Of a stretch of DNA of 64,000 nucleotides, positions 25,311-38,999 are shown one piece after another; position 1 is the stretch's first letter; every line of letters starts with the position of its first letter. This DNA is from Pelmatolapia mariae (Eukaryota > Chordata > Actinopteri > Cichliformes > Cichlidae). The position numbers and the translations under genes are program-made. The stretch spans positions 50,182,501-50,246,500 of the forward strand of contig NC_086246.1 in assembly GCF_036321145.2 (NCBI RefSeq). Reading direction: 5' to 3'. The notes under the pieces are model-generated. The model was not told the DNA's origin. It did no database searches and saw only the letters and a list, made by a program, of their open reading frames with translations.

Positions 25311-26179
25311 AATTGAAGCCATGTGTGGTGGAAAAACAGGCTTCGGTTTGTGGAGGGATCGCATGCTTGGAGTGGGAGGGAGCTTGTCGGTTACAGAGGT
25401 CACAATCCGAACACGCCAACTCCTCCTGGCCTTCTCACACGCCATGCTGACGGATGCATCTCAGTAGTCAGTCGGGGCTCGCTCCCAAGCCTCCTTCGCA
25501 GTCGCACAAGCAGCTAGGTCAGGATTTTATTCTTCGAGCTGTCTAAAAGTACAGCGAGATGACTTCTAGGGTGTGGCACAAATTAAAATAGTGAGTGGTT
25601 TAGCTCGGAGCAGTAAGAGGCTTTATTAGAGTTAGCTTTATTAATTGCAGCAATGATAAATCCCGCCGTCCTCAGATGAACCCGGCAATCTAATGTCACC
25701 ACGTCTGCGTTTATCTCCCCGAGTGCTGCGTCACCTGGGCACACGTGCACGCCGTGCATCATCTCTTCTTCCTCGAGCACCACACTGTGCACTGTTTATG
25801 CGTCATTTTTTGTCTCAGTTTGCACCGATGCCTCCCTCAGGCTTCAGCTCCTCTCAGGTTCTTGCTGAGAGTCTTTCCCTTCCAGTCAAAATGTTATCAG
25901 TGCAGCCACAGCTATTAGCTAATAGCTGAAATAGCTACTACTATCAGATTCAGAGAGGCTTTAATGCAGCCGTGCCATTTCCGTTCATGCATTATAATCG
26001 ATCATGTTCCTTTCAGAGCAGAGGGCCAGATCTTTTGGTTTTTTTCATTTCTGCTGTGTTCTTATGAGGTGAGTGAGCTCCTCTTTAAAGACAACACTCA
26101 TGTGCTTTAGCACCAGGTACTTTTTAACGTATAACTCCCAAATCTGTTTAGTCTCTGTCCTTTTTTGTTGCTTTTCCAA

Positions 26180-26420
26180 GAAAATGTTGGTAGTGATTGA
26201 TTTTGCATGAAATTACATCTCTGCCAAATTGCATTAACGCTATGCAAAGTGGATTATTGTTAATGGGACATGTGAAAAAGCTCCAGCTTGATGTCTGCTC
26301 CTTTCATCAGTCACATGTGAGGGCTGGTTTATTGAGAATGAGTGATCTAATGAGCTAAATAATGAAGCCCAGACCCAACGAACACTGGTAATGACTTTTT
26401 AATGCCCGTGGGGTCTTTAG
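26180..26420. promoter_or_regulatory. Candidate conserved noncoding element
   Basis: Unique, balanced sequence dense in developmental factor sites: TGATTGAT (PBX/HOX-like), an octamer-like TTTGCATGA, TATGCAAAG, ATTGTTAAT (SOX-like) and several TAATGA cores. No frame or repeat. Conservation is a guess from motif density. Confidence 0.3.
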
Positions 26421-27639
26421 TTACCTACAGACGATAGATTGGTTGAGCACGGAGGGGGGTTACCTGTCAGCTGTGTCCTATATGTAAAAATGGGTTGGAG
26501 ATAATGGTGGTGGAGACTAAAAGCCAGCTGTTACTGAGAAGGACAAGTCGCGATAGGTGTTGAAACACAAGAATAACGGCGATCTTTCCTCAGAGGCGTT
26601 CACAGGATGCTGCTCTTGTTTGTACACAAAAAACGACACCGTTTCTTTTAAAGACGGGAAAAAACCTTTGGAAAGATTTCACAGCCTGAAGCTGCTTTGC
26701 TCAGCGACGTTGACCAGTTCCTGAGTAAAACGAGGAAAGTTACTGACACCTTTGAAGCAGAGGCATACTTGAAAGGAAGTGTAACATGTCAGATTACAAG
26801 TATTTGTTCCAAACAGCGACACTTGAAAGGAGAGGGTGAAAAGCTTCGTCTCAATGTTGTTGAAAGGCGGGAGCAGCGGCATCATTTCAATATGCTGACA
26901 GTGATACATATTTAGGTCAAGTCGCTCCTTGAAGACAATGGCAGCGTTTCTCTTGGTTGCTCACGCGTGAAGTTGTGTGAGGAAACGAAAAAAGAAGTTG
27001 AAATTTCAAATCAACTAAGCAGTGACTGAGTGAGCTCGGTGTGGTTGTCAGTTCTGTAAAGTTGCACAAGTTTTAGATGGATTCACTCATTTAAAATCAT
27101 AAAACTTTAATCATAGCTTAGCGGAGACAACAGTCATATTATGGTCTGCTGTATCAAAAAGAGCAAGGGTGGAGCTTCAGCCTGACTATATGGCATCCAT
27201 AAACCAAAACTTTTCTAATGCAATCTGTTTTATTTGTGTATTTGTATAGAGAACGCTTTGTAACATGAACCATCCCAACACACCGCAGCGTTTAGAGCCT
27301 GAGCAATGCTTGGAAAGCCTGTCTGCAGATGGGCTGCTAAAATATGTCTTTAACACTTATGCAAAGGTTAGTTAATCTGTAGAGAGTACAGATTGAAGAG
27401 TCCTAGGAGAAACTGTAAGTGTACGAATGCATGACTGGTCTAAAACGACCCCATTCAGTTCATGTTGTGTGGCTGAATTAGAAAAGCTCTAAGAGGAAGA
27501 ATTTTATTTGCTTGGTCGTCCACCACAGTACGGTGCTTGATTGTTGCAGATGCTACTTGTGACCGAGTGGTTACACGATAAGGAAACTGGCAGTTTGAAG
27601 CTGTTTGCAAAATGAAATGACAGACAGTCAAAATATAAA

Positions 27640-28408
27640 GCTGTTCAGCTGCTTGTTAAGAAATATCTAATCAGCCAATCACATGGCAGCAGCTCAGGAA
27701 TTTGTAGACTGAGCGTCAGAATGAGGAAAAAAAGTGACTTGGAATGTGGCACAGTCGTTGGTGTCAGACAGGCTGGTTTCAGTGTTTGATGATCTGCTGC
27801 GATTTCCCCACACAAACGTCTGGAGGGTTCATGGAGGACGGTCGTAGCTCTCTGGGTAAAAAGACCTTTTTGGAGTCAGAGAGAGAAGAATGTCCAGACT
27901 GCTTCAAGGCCAAAGAAAGGCGACAGTAACTCAAATAACCACAAGTGACAACCAAGACACGAAGAAGAGTATTACTGAACGCAAAACACGTCCTACCATG
28001 AAGCAGATGGGCAGCAGAAGACCACACTGGACTGGAGGGTGTGGGGGATATTTTCAGGCACTTTTCGAGCACATTTCGAGCCTCATGGTGAAAAGTGAGC
28101 ATTGTTTAAATGCCAGAGCCTTCCTGAGTATTGTTGCTGACCATCTTTATCCCTTCTTCTACTGGACAACATGCCTTTTCACAAGACTCAGATCATTTTA
28201 AACTGGATTCATGAACATGACATTGAGTTCAGTGCACTCTAACGCCCTCCAAGGTCACCAGACCTCAATAGAGAAGTGGTTGAATTAGAGATTCAAAACA
28301 TGGAATCAAGAAATCTTTTTCAAACCATGTCGATATGGACCTGAAGAACGTTTCCACCACCTTGTTGAGTTATTAGGCTCTCGTGGTGCGCCTAATAAAG
28401 GGGCAAAT
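27640..28408 (+). mobile_element. Tc1-family transposon fossil (copy C)
   Basis: Carries the family's 5' part ('tcagccaatcacatggcagc') and ends in 'gcgcctaataaaggggc'. It includes the central segment 'cagcagaagaccacactgg' and a 'gagtattgttgctgaccat' segment. The short frames here are decayed transposase pieces. Confidence 0.82.
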
Positions 28409-28747
28409 GTAAGTCTAATTATAAATAAAGTCACCACTTATGCTGAAAGAAACAGCGATATCCGGTGCTGCACTTTCTCACACGATTATGTTTTTCTTTC
28501 TTGTTTCCATGTTTCGCTCTCAGCACTTTGGCTGCGTTTTATAAGAGAAAGCTGACAGATGACAGCGGCACCAGCGTGTGAGATGCTGGGTGACGTCAGC
28601 TCAGCGTTCACGTGTGAAACTTACACCTTTGGTCACCACACGCATCACAACATCTCCCGTGCAAAAACAATGCCAACCGACAGAGTAGGATTACACAACA
28701 AAGTGATTTTTTTAGCAGATGCTGTGGATTTTTGCATGTTATAGATA

Positions 28748-29010
28748 AAGTGTGTGTGTGTTCCTGTCTAGCTATCTTTGTGAGGACCGAAATCTGCATT
28801 CTACTATACTTGTGAGAACCAACAGTCACTTGTGAGGACACACAACCCGGTCCTCACAAGTTTGAAGGCCTTTTTGAGCCTCAAAATGTGGTTTTAGTGT
28901 CAGGGTTACAATTGGGTTATGGTTAGGTATAGGGTAAGGGTTAAGGCAAGCATTATGTCACTGAAAGTCCTCACTAAGATAGCTGAACGGGGTTGTGTGT
29001 GTGTGTCCTC
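28748..29010. repeat. Teleost dispersed repeat with GTCCTCACAAG and telomere-like units
   Basis: Flanked on both sides by TG tracts. It has 'cttgtgaggac' at 28829 and its complement 'gtcctcacaag' at 28850, making a short hairpin, then a 'ggttatggttaggtataggg' run resembling degenerate TTAGGG. The pattern recurs widely in fish. Confidence 0.65.
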
Positions 29011-29569
29011 ACCTGGCTCTCGAGCTCAGCGTTGCCTCCTTCAGCCTTTCGCCCAACAAGCAGATCGTCTAAACTGCGTGAATGAGGTCAGTTTGTTCGG
29101 CTGAGAGTGCACACCTTGCGCTTTCTAAATGCGGTGACTGGTTCACACGTCCAGCCTCACGCACAACGAGAAGCTCCTTGAGGCTGTGAATTATGTTTGT
29201 GGACACTCACACAACGTGGAGGCATCACATTAGTCGTACACAACAACGACGGTGGAAAGCAGCCGCTGGAAATGATTCCACCATCGTAAAATCTGTTGTT
29301 TTTGAGCACCTTTTAATGATTATTTTTGAGGTGACATTTTATTTTCACCATTATCACGTCTAACTTCCGCGTGCCACCCTGTGATTCGGCCCGTTTGCCA
29401 GAAAAATATGTCGTCCCTTGTCACCAGTAATTTAACGCTGACAGTAACGTCAACAGCTATTCTCACAATTCGAGCTTCACACCCTGCAAACAAACCGTGA
29501 CTTACATTTGTTAGAGGACGTGACCACTCCCTTCATTCACTCGCACTCACTGTTTTCTCCTTTACTCTC

Positions 29570-29655
29570 ACGCAGACACACAGACACACACAGACACACA
29601 CAGATACTGCAACTCATGCATGCAAATGAACGGCGCGCGCACGCACGCACATGCA
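29570..29655. repeat. CA-rich and GCAC-rich imperfect tract
   Basis: GACACACA repeats at 29574-29605 and a GCGCGCACGCACGCAC run at 29633-29650. Confidence 0.8.
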
Positions 29656-30072
29656 CAAAGGCAATCTCTCATTCCACTTTACTGTTCAGTGAAGCACAAC
29701 TTTATGTTCAACGTCTCACAAGCTCGACAAACATATTTATTCATGATTCCTTAGCAGGGAGGGGCAGAGTGTTAACTCTGCCTGACAGGGCAGACATATT
29801 TCTCTGTCTGGAAGGATTCGACACGCCTTCGTTAGCTGCACAGCGTGTACTCGGGCTCCGCAGGCCATTTTTAAAAATGTGTACAGAGGCCTTTGGGGTC
29901 CTGTAATGTCTTTATGTTAGCCGTGGGGTCATTCTGAGACTTGTGGCGCAGATATTTTTAACCTCTGGTTAGGCTGAGCCACTAAAACAAGTACAAAGTG
30001 CTAAAAAAGTACATTCATGTTTTAAAGTTCAAAACTGTTCCCATGAAACGTGGCATTCCCAAGTGACCTGTG

Positions 30073-31364
30073 CAGGGCTGGACTGGCCATCGGGCATACC
30101 GGGCATTTACCCGGTGGGCCGCTCGTGATGGGGTTTTATTTCTTTTCTTTTTTTAACGGTATAAATGAACGGTGGTGGATTGGCCAGTTGGTCGTGATCG
30201 ACTCTGGGCTGGACCAATTACAGCCGAGGAGGTCGAACTTTAAAGTTGAGGTGAAAAGGAACGCGATTTGTCCCGTTCCTCTTCAGCTAGAAAGTTGCTA
30301 ATTCAATCATGAAACTGATCAATGATCAGCTGATCGGCTTTTCTCTCTGCGCCAGAAAGAGGAAACCAGCGGATGTCGCGCTAAACAACAGCAGCACGTT
30401 TAAGCTTGATCAGCTGTTGTTAGCATTTATTTAATATTAATTTCTAGTATCAGCTGATGTTTGCTGGAGCCACAGCTGTAAAGCTGCTGGTCATGATGTC
30501 GGTTTGGATATGTGGTGAGAGGGAAACATGAAGATGAAACCAGGAGATGTCCTTACTGAATCATCAGAGCTGAACAGGTGATGGAGAAACAGGTTTACCT
30601 TTTAGGTGACATGAATGAGTTGAAGGGAAGTTATGAACTGTTTCTGAGAGACAAATAACACCAGGATCCTTTTCTGTGTAGCTCACAGCTGGTAACTGTG
30701 CAGGGGCGGGTCTAGCAAAGCTTTGCCAGGGGGCCAGGTAGGGCATTAACAGGGAAAGGGGGGCACAAAGAAATACTTTTGTTTCTTATTCTCATTTAAA
30801 GTGTCTCGCTTTTAATAAATAATTATCTGAATCTTACAACCAAAGTTTTCATCTGATGTAAAATGTATAGAAATCCATTATTGAATTCAGTAAATATTAA
30901 GTCTAGTATATATCCTAGTAAGTTATAGTATTCTTTCCTTCTCCTTCCTCCAATTTCCTTCTTTCCACCTGTGCAGTCTGCAATTCTGTTGAAGAAAGAT
31001 GTTGAATCTATTTAATTACTTTAGAAAAATAATAGATTTCTGTGCATTTGTTTTATACGTGCATTAAATTAAAAACGTTTTTGTCAATTAAGCATCTTGA
31101 GGCGGGGGGGGGTGGGGGGGGGGGTGGTTCCCTATTTTTCTTTTCTTTTCTTTTCTTTTTGCTGGGAGTTGGCAACCCTATTAGTTAGGTATATGTAATT
31201 ATAAATTAGGTTGTTTTATATTTTTGCTAAGTACTGTTTAGAATACCAGAATAGGGAGGATGGTGTAGGTTTAAATTTATTATAAAGGCTTTATGTTTTT
31301 TCCTATAATACCTGGTGGGCTAGTCGAAATGCCTGGGCTGATTTTTTGTCCCAGTCCAGTCCTG
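30073..31364. mobile_element. DNA transposon with terminal inverted repeats, composite
   Basis: Terminal repeats CAGGGCTGGACTGG (30073) and CCAGTCCAGTCCTG (ending 31364) face each other. CCTGTG occurs immediately outside both ends, giving a perfect 6-bp target duplication. No transposase frame is visible in 1.29 kb. A second repeat seems nested inside, from 'caggggcgggtctag' at 30701 to 'gttggcaaccct' near 31180. The superfamily is undecided: the CAGGG end recalls hAT, but 8 bp would be expected there. Confidence 0.75.
31101..31128. repeat. G-run, potential G-quadruplex
   Basis: Four or more runs of three to eleven G in 28 bases, inside the transposon at 30073-31364. A TTTTC pentamer tract follows at 31136-31158. 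Confidence 0.85.
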
Positions 31365-31377
31365 CCTGTGGGCTCAT

Positions 31378-31690
31378 CATTTATTTATTTATGTAGCGCA
31401 AACTCAACAGCAACAGTGGGAAGGAAAAACTCCCTTTTAACAGGAAGAAACCTCCAACAGAACCAGGCTCAGGAAGGGGCGGGGCCATCTGCTGCGACCA
31501 GTTTCGGGTAAAGGGGAAAGAGAAGTGAGCAGAGGGAGAGACGGGACAAAAGGAGAGAGTTTAATAATTATTACTGATTAAATACAGTGGTGACGTATGA
31601 ACGCAGAGTGAAGAAACACAGTGCATCATGGGAATCCCTCCGCAGCCTGAGCCTGTGATGGCGTGACTTAGCCTGATCCTAAATGTAGAG
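31378..31690 (-). mobile_element. 3' end of L2/Rex1-type LINE, antisense
   Basis: Reverse orientation of the family seen at 12546-12851 and 54690-55498: 'actcccttttaacaggaag', then 'gaaggggcggggccat', then 'gcatcatgggaatccc'. It directly abuts the TIR element ending at 31364. Confidence 0.75.
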
Positions 31691-34600
31691 AAAGTGTCCG
31701 AGGCTCTGTCTCTCATTCTGCTTTCATTGTGTCTCATACTGAGACTTATATTACACAATGTGTACTTACCAGTGCAGGTTATTATCATCTCAGATCAAAC
31801 ACTGCAGCTTGTGCCCTTATCTAAACGGCGATTGCAGCATCTGACTGCGGGTGTTTTGCAAAGATTTACAGCTTGCTGAGTGTCTGACCCCGCCTCCTCT
31901 ACACACAACAGTTTGTCTCCATACTCCATGCCAAACAAACAGTAACCTCATGCACCAGTGGCATTTGATTACATTTAACATACTTGTGTTTATTAGTTGA
32001 AAGCACCTTGATTGGTAACTTTGGTAACACTTTTATCTTGGTTTACCGGTGGCGGTCGGGGTTTGGGTGGGTCGCCTAGCAGGATTGAGTCAAACATGTT
32101 CCACTTTTGAGTGCAGGAAGAATTAGAGATTGTAATGATTTACTTTTTTATTTCTTTTGACTCATTGCTTGTTTATTTAGTTATTTCAGAGTAACTAATT
32201 ACTTAATTTGTTAGCATTTCTTTCCCCCGCGTGTCTCTTTTGGTCTGATCAGTCACTTTATTGGTAAGTTTTACTCTGTTTCTTACTTCTTCAGCTTTTT
32301 TGTCTCCATTACGCATTCGAGTTCTGCTTACCTGCTTTTATTTAAACATCCATTTAACCAGGAAGTGAAACTCCTGGTTAAACAATCTCTTTTCATAAGC
32401 TGCGTTAACCTATCGTGTCGTGTCCCTGTGGTGGGACAAAGTGGTTGGCGTGGTGCTATCATCATTTGTCATCACTGGGTAAAAGAAAACCTGCTTTTAA
32501 AAAACCCAGCCCGGTCCCTCAACAGTCCACCTACTGTGAGGGAGAAATTTCCGAGAATTTTCTCCCTGAGAAAATTAATTGGACGGCAACTGTTGAAGGT
32601 GTGAAGCGTGCACTGTTCCACACTCAGGCTTTGGATCGTTACGGGTAAACCACCCAGGTTCTTGTGCTGACCTTTGTGCAGCTGTGCTTGCAGTGTGCGC
32701 ACATAATGGTACACAATTTGAGGCACAGCAAGTGTCTTTTATGTACCTGTGTTGGACTATTTTTCTTTTTTTGGCTCACCCTTTCACCCACCAGGTACTC
32801 CAAGAAGTTGCCAAGATGTAGTCTGACCGTAATAGTGAGATTTAAGAAACCAGCCATAACACGTTAATCAGTGAGGCTTAGAAATGCCTCTCCGTGAACT
32901 CGCTGCTTTCTTTAGCCTGAAAGTTAACAATCAGACACGAGGAGTGGCTTCAAGCTTCTCATCCGGCTAACAAAGGGAATAAGCATGAGACAATTGGGTT
33001 ATATCGCTCATCTGATCTGGATTAGCATGACGGAGAAAAGTCTCGATGGTTTCGGCTCTAAAACTGAGGGAGAGGAGACGGTGGCGACGTACGAAAAGCA
33101 ATAAAGGAGAAACTGTTGAGACTCTGCCCTAACCTCCCCCTCAGTGCTGCTCAACAATCCTGTCATTATTTCTTCCCCACCAGGGTGGGCCTGGAATTTT
33201 CCCTGAAAAACAGCATAAACAAGAACAACAAAGGATAATAATACACGGTGACGTTATAATTTTGCAAGAATAATAAAAAAAATGTTAAAAAAAACAAGAC
33301 AAAAAAACTTTTTTCTTCTCCTGTGTCTCGTAATCTGCACTTGGGGGGGGGACCAAATCAGTGTTTCTTTGACCTGAAACCCTCCAGTTTAATTGGACAC
33401 AAAACAGAACCAAGTCACTTTGCTGTACTTGTTGTTTTTCTGTTTAAAAAAGGAGCAGATTTCCTTCTGGTGCCTGTTATCCTGAGCTGACATTTCATAG
33501 TGTGTATACTGACTCCAGGAGGACCAAACGGTCTGCACTGCCTTTGCCATTTCAAACAAGCAATGTTTTATTTTTGCCCTCCAGTTCCTTTAAACAAACT
33601 GACCAGGTAGCTGGCTCTGCATGTTCCGACTAGTCTCCACATCTGCTGCTTCCTGCTGATCTGTGCAGCAGAAAAAGTCTGCAGAGTCATTCCTCTCACC
33701 CCGCAAATGTAATCTTTATTTCTTTGTCACAGATAAGCTGCATCATCTGTCACTCCAGGGTTACAAAAGCGAGATGAAGCGAATCACAGATTATCAGATC
33801 AGTTCAAGCTCTGATATACAGGTTTTTATTCCCCAGGAGTATCTCAAATCTTCTTTTTTTTCCTTTCTCCATCTTTCTTTTAGGTCACAGGTGCTTCACA
33901 GCTGCTGTGGGAAAAAGGCATCTGGAGCCCACGAGGACGTAACCTTACGAAGGGCAGGGGAGGGCGGATGTAGCCTCTCTATCTCGGCTGTGGTGGGGAG
34001 GGTTCCTGGCACCGTGATTTGATGCACAAAGAGAAACAAAAATCACATTGCCAGGGATTTCCACTCCTTCACAGCTCAGCTGGTGACCCACCGCACTGTC
34101 GAGTTTCCATCGCGGGTTGCTTTTGTGTAGCCGTCCTAGCTGCTCTGATTGGATTCAGTTGATTTCTGATGCTGGATGTTGCTATGGAGTCAAATATTGG
34201 TGAAGTTAGATACGGCGATCAACTCTCAGCAGACTTCTCACAAAGAGAGCTGTGAAATAGCACAGAAAGTGTCGAAACGCTCACGAGGCTGCCGTTAAAC
34301 GTGCAGCTGTCTGAAATTCAAACTCTTCACACGTCTCGTCTTTCAAATACGACAGGAAGTTGATGTAAATGCACGTGAGGGCCGTGCAGCTTTACGTGAT
34401 AGAACTAACTTTTGGAGTCAGCTCACGTTTCAGCTCTCGGATTTTAGATTTAAACACACAGGGAAGCGGCCCTGATCCTACACCGGCAGCACGCTCCGAA
34501 ACACAAAAGCGAACCTTAACATCCGAAGCACCGCAGGCGCTAAAGCCACCAACTTTACCGGTGAGCAGTCACGTAAAGGTCTGCGTGAGGCTCTGGTCCC

Positions 34601-35999
34601 TCGAAAGCCTGCCACCCACTTGCTAAAGGCACAGAGCTTAGCTAATTGGTGAGCATTGATCCCTGCTATGTGTTGTTCACAGTGGCTAAGTTCAGTGCCT
34701 GAGGTGAAATAGTGGATTCGACGTTGGGGGATTTGTTCCGCTGAATGGAAAGAACCTGATGATCTCGGATATGAGGAAAGAAGGAGGGAGGAGAAGGGGG
34801 GAGAGATTAGGTGGGAAAAGGGAGAAGCTCGGCTCACGGCTCTAATGTGGGCTCACCTGCTTCTAGACCAAAGGCAGCGTGCTTGTGCAATATGGTCCAG
34901 AAGTGAGACAAGCTGTACTGTTTCTTCATTTGCCTGCAGCAACAACTGTCTTCTTACCTCTAACATCTGGCAAGAATCATGGTGCATGCCAAATATATTT
35001 GAAATTGTTTGAGCGAGGCCATGTGACCCAGGTTTAATGTGTTCTTTCAAATGCCTCAGATTGCATCTGGATTAGGAATGTGGTGCTAAATGTCAACTAT
35101 ATCTGGGCGTGCCACTTCACGTCCGACTGAGGTAGCTTAGGACGTCAATGCCAGTGTTTAGCACTAACCTTCCCACACTTTATCACCCTTAACAGAAAGT
35201 CTCCAAGCTTTTCCTACGCTAAACTAGCTGATTGATTTAATGTTGGTCTGAGCTGTCACTTAATTTTTCTTGGGTGGATTTTTAGCAAATTAACACCAGT
35301 GCAAATTAAGAAGTAAAACGCCTTCTTTCCTGAAATAAAAGTGTCTTAAGTGATCACAAATTCTCCCACTGCTCACTGTGAGCTGCGTGACTGCAGTAAA
35401 TTTGCCTATTGCTGCTTAATTCACCCCGAACTTGGTGCTGCTGTTCTAACGCTGCATGCCGCAATGATGTGAGCAAAAATAAGCTGCAGCACTCACAGTT
35501 GTTTCTGGGCTTTGCCCTCCTGTGCCTACTGAACTGGTATCAGTGTTACACCTGAAAACTGGCTCAGTTCAGCAGGAACAGGAGTGGAGCCTACTGGCAT
35601 GCGACAGCTTCGAGCAACAGCTTACTTGTGCAGCGAGACCGAGATTCAGCTGCTGTTGGTTGCTGTGTTAAACTGGCATAATGCTCGCCTCGAGTCAAAG
35701 GCGGTGATGAAATCCAAACCAGAGTCCCCGAACCTGTCAGACTGAAGCTTGACGTCTCCGTGGAAGTGCGTCCCGACTTCGTCGACGTGTAAATGTTTCA
35801 TGAGCCAGTTTGCATTTTTCTCTCGATCGGTAGGTGTTTGTGAATACTCGTACATACTAATGAACCCAATCCTGTTGTTCTGTTCAACCTTCATCTTTAT
35901 TCCTGCATTCTCCCCCTGAGACGCCTGCAGACACGCCCCTTGATCTTCACCTGTGTCGTCTCTCTGTCTGTGCCGTCAAAGGCCAGACTGAGACTAGGG
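31691..35999. other. Unassigned noncoding sequence
   Basis: No family recognised. Frames of up to 119 codons (33663, 34837) have no domains and show no conservation clues. Confidence 0.35.
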
Positions 36000-36330
36000 C
36001 TCATTGTGAGCTAATCCCAGTGAAATGTCTGCTATGTCTGTGTAATGGATTTCAACCAGCAGCCCCACATTATGAGCGAATGGGAATGTGTGCAACTTGG
36101 AGCCACAAAAGGAAAAGTGCTTGAAGATTTCATATCCAGAGGAAAGTGGAAGCTCATCAGTAAGCGTGATGAATTTGCTCTTATCCGGCACCTCCACTGA
36201 TCCTGGCTGCCGCCATAAAATTATGTTTCCGTTACTTGAAATTTCTGCAGATAAATGTTCCATTCAGACCTGGAGGAGATTACCCAGTGAAAAGGTTAGA
36301 GAGGGGTTTTTCTCTCTATCGGTGATGCCG
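36000..36330. promoter_or_regulatory. Candidate conserved noncoding element
   Basis: Repeat-free block with ATTTCTGCAGATAAATG, CCATAAAATTATG and CACATTATGAGCG segments. Open frames exist on both strands, but neither has domain content. The texture resembles known vertebrate enhancers. Confidence 0.25.
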
Positions 36331-38999
36331 ACTTCAGGGCATTGTTTCAGCCAGGTGGTACCACTGACAAGTTGGCTATGATTTGTGTAAGTGTTCAATT
36401 GAACAAAGTGTTCAGTAGAAATGGTGCATAAAGTGCATTCTTCTAAATGTCAGCATGTTCATTTAATGCATGATTTATTCTGATGTTGCAGGTGTTTCGT
36501 TTCAGCACAAACCCAGCACTGATTGAATGCAATAAAGTTTAAATGAGCCTGAGAAAGAATTCTGGAATTGCTTTATTTCTATTCAGTGTCAAAAGATAAC
36601 ATCGCTTATCCCCGGGAAAAAAAAAGCATGTTGCAGCAGGAAAGAACAAAGACGAAGACAATAGCAGCAATCGGGAAAGAGACGAGGCGAGACCTAACCC
36701 TAACGGATGAAAAGAGGAGGTTAATGGAAGATAATTACAGAGTTTTTAAAACAAAGAAAATAAAAAAGACGCACAATGTTTGGATCAAAATTATTTCTGA
36801 ATGACTGTGAATATAAAAGATATCATAGTCACGCTGATGTTTCTGAGCAATTTAATCACGTTGGGTTTTCTAGAGAGAAAAGTGACCAAATTCTAGCAAG
36901 ATGGCAAATTTGTAAGTTATTAGCTGATGATAGCATCACATGGATATCTGCTACTTAGTCCTGAGTAACGTACAAATATAACACAAGTATAAAAAATGCA
37001 GTATGGGCTTCAGCACAGCAAAGCACCGACACCACAAACACGGTGACAATGCCTCTGGCTCCAGCCTCCTGTGTCAGCATCGACCTGTCAGTCAAAGCAG
37101 GCCTTCCCTCAGTAATGCATGCCTTTAAAACTTAAATAAAGCTTAAAAGTGTAGATCATAAAAAAATATAACTGGTCTTGTATCAGGCTGTAAGCCGGGA
37201 CATTTGAGTTTCTTTTCAGCCTCAAGCGGTTGTTGGAGGAACTTGAGCTTTTTGCCACTTCAGCACAGATATTATTTTTGTTGACACCCGGCCTTAATTT
37301 TACGCTGCTGAGTCGGATTTTCTCCCACTCGTTCTTCTTCCTCATCAAACTGCCATGCCAGCATTAACCCACAACGCAACTCCACCACTCACAGCTCCCA
37401 GAAAGCAACGGGCCGAAAGCAGACCACATCTGCTGCTCGCTTAAGGGTCACATTTGGCCTTGACTCGTGGGCTGGACTCGGGGTGAGTGTAGCTGTCTCA
37501 CATAAGCCACAGCTTCACCTTATGTGCTCCAGATGTCAGGTGTGTCCTGACATTTGAGCCACATCTGTCCCACGCAACATTTTCCATCGTCGTAACGGTG
37601 TAGCGAGCGCCAGAAGTCACACGAATGTGTCTGCTGATTCAGTCAGAGGGTCAGAAATGTTATTTCTGTGGTGGAGCCATGAGTCACAAGCCTGAAGCAG
37701 AGATGTGCTAGTACTCACCGAGGCCTGTAAATTAATTCACCTTTAGTGATTCAATGCTGTGTATAGGTTGTGAATACAAACGTAGTCAGTAATCATTTTC
37801 AAACAGTACCGTGCTTTTAAACAGAAGATTTGGGAGATTCTTGATTTCGCCTTCTCAGGAAACACAATTTAAATGTAAAGTTGACTTAATAATAACATGC
37901 TGTAAAAACAATTTTAGCTCATCTTCTGTTAAAACTTCCAGGCTTTTTACATTTCACATCACTCGAGGTTCATCTTTCCGTTTGAATTAAAGCGAGTTAA
38001 AACGGCTGCCTCAAAATGAAAAACATGAAAACACTCTCCCACATGAACCCAGGAAGTCTCCGGCACCCAGACCGAAGCCGCCAGCTCTCCTTTTAGTCTC
38101 CATAGCAATGTCAATATCCCTTTTATCTTCAGGCCTCAAAGGCTGACCAGATTTCATGATGTGGCTGCATTATTGAGCCTGATCTACTTTTCTTGCCCCC
38201 TTCACCATTCAGTCAGCGTCTGTGTGGTTCTGGCCCATGGCTGTGAGCGCGGCTGGGTAATTTGGTTTAAAGCTGAGCAGGAACATCTGTTCTACAAAGC
38301 TTTAGCTCCTTCCGTTCCTCGGGCCTCATGGAAACAAACGACGCCAGCGGTCAGCTCGCTGCTACGTAACATCAAACCTGCAAGTCACCGCTCGGAGCCT
38401 AAACCCTCTCGTGAATAATCTCAGAGATGAGAGAGTGACGATTCTTTGAAACACGAGACCCAAATCTATGAAGTCACGTAGGATTTATTGTTCGACTGAC
38501 TGAAAACGCTTCATTGTTTTCACATGTGCCACAGACAAAGTGCTTCATTGAGTTTAGCCTTCGCACTCAGAACACGTCTATTATGGAACTACAGCGCGTG
38601 CACGGTTACAAACATGTTTATCACGGATGTAAGTCAATAAAAATGAATATACTCGTGCAGGATGTCAGCCACCTTACAACCAGTGCTAGGGTTGTTAACG
38701 CAGGATGTTTCTCGATTACTCAGAGCAGAGAATCATTTGCTACACTACTCGTTACATTTCATTTGACGTTACTCCATAAAACGGCCTTTGCGTTAGCGTG
38801 CTGTTTGTGTGGACGCTTGTAAAGAGCTGAAGTTGCGTTAGCAGCATAGCATGGCTGCTTATTAATTTCACCATCGTACTTCTGTCCTTTCATGCACTAA
38901 AACCAAAGTAATGCTCATATCTCCACTTGTCAAAGCTGTCGACCACTAAACCATTTCCCTCTTCGTGTGCACCCTGAACCTCTGGATGACCGCTTTCGA
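36331..38999. other. Unassigned noncoding sequence
   Basis: Nothing recognised. 36630-36800 is A-rich and yields lysine-rich frames of no significance. Confidence 0.35.

Larger units (their letters stand above)
28409..30072. other. Noncoding sequence with short repeats
   Basis: Besides the dispersed repeat at 28748-29010 and the CA tract at 29570, no exon or RNA gene was recognised. A 132-codon plus-strand frame at 29508 overlaps the CA tract and is not a gene. Confidence 0.4.
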
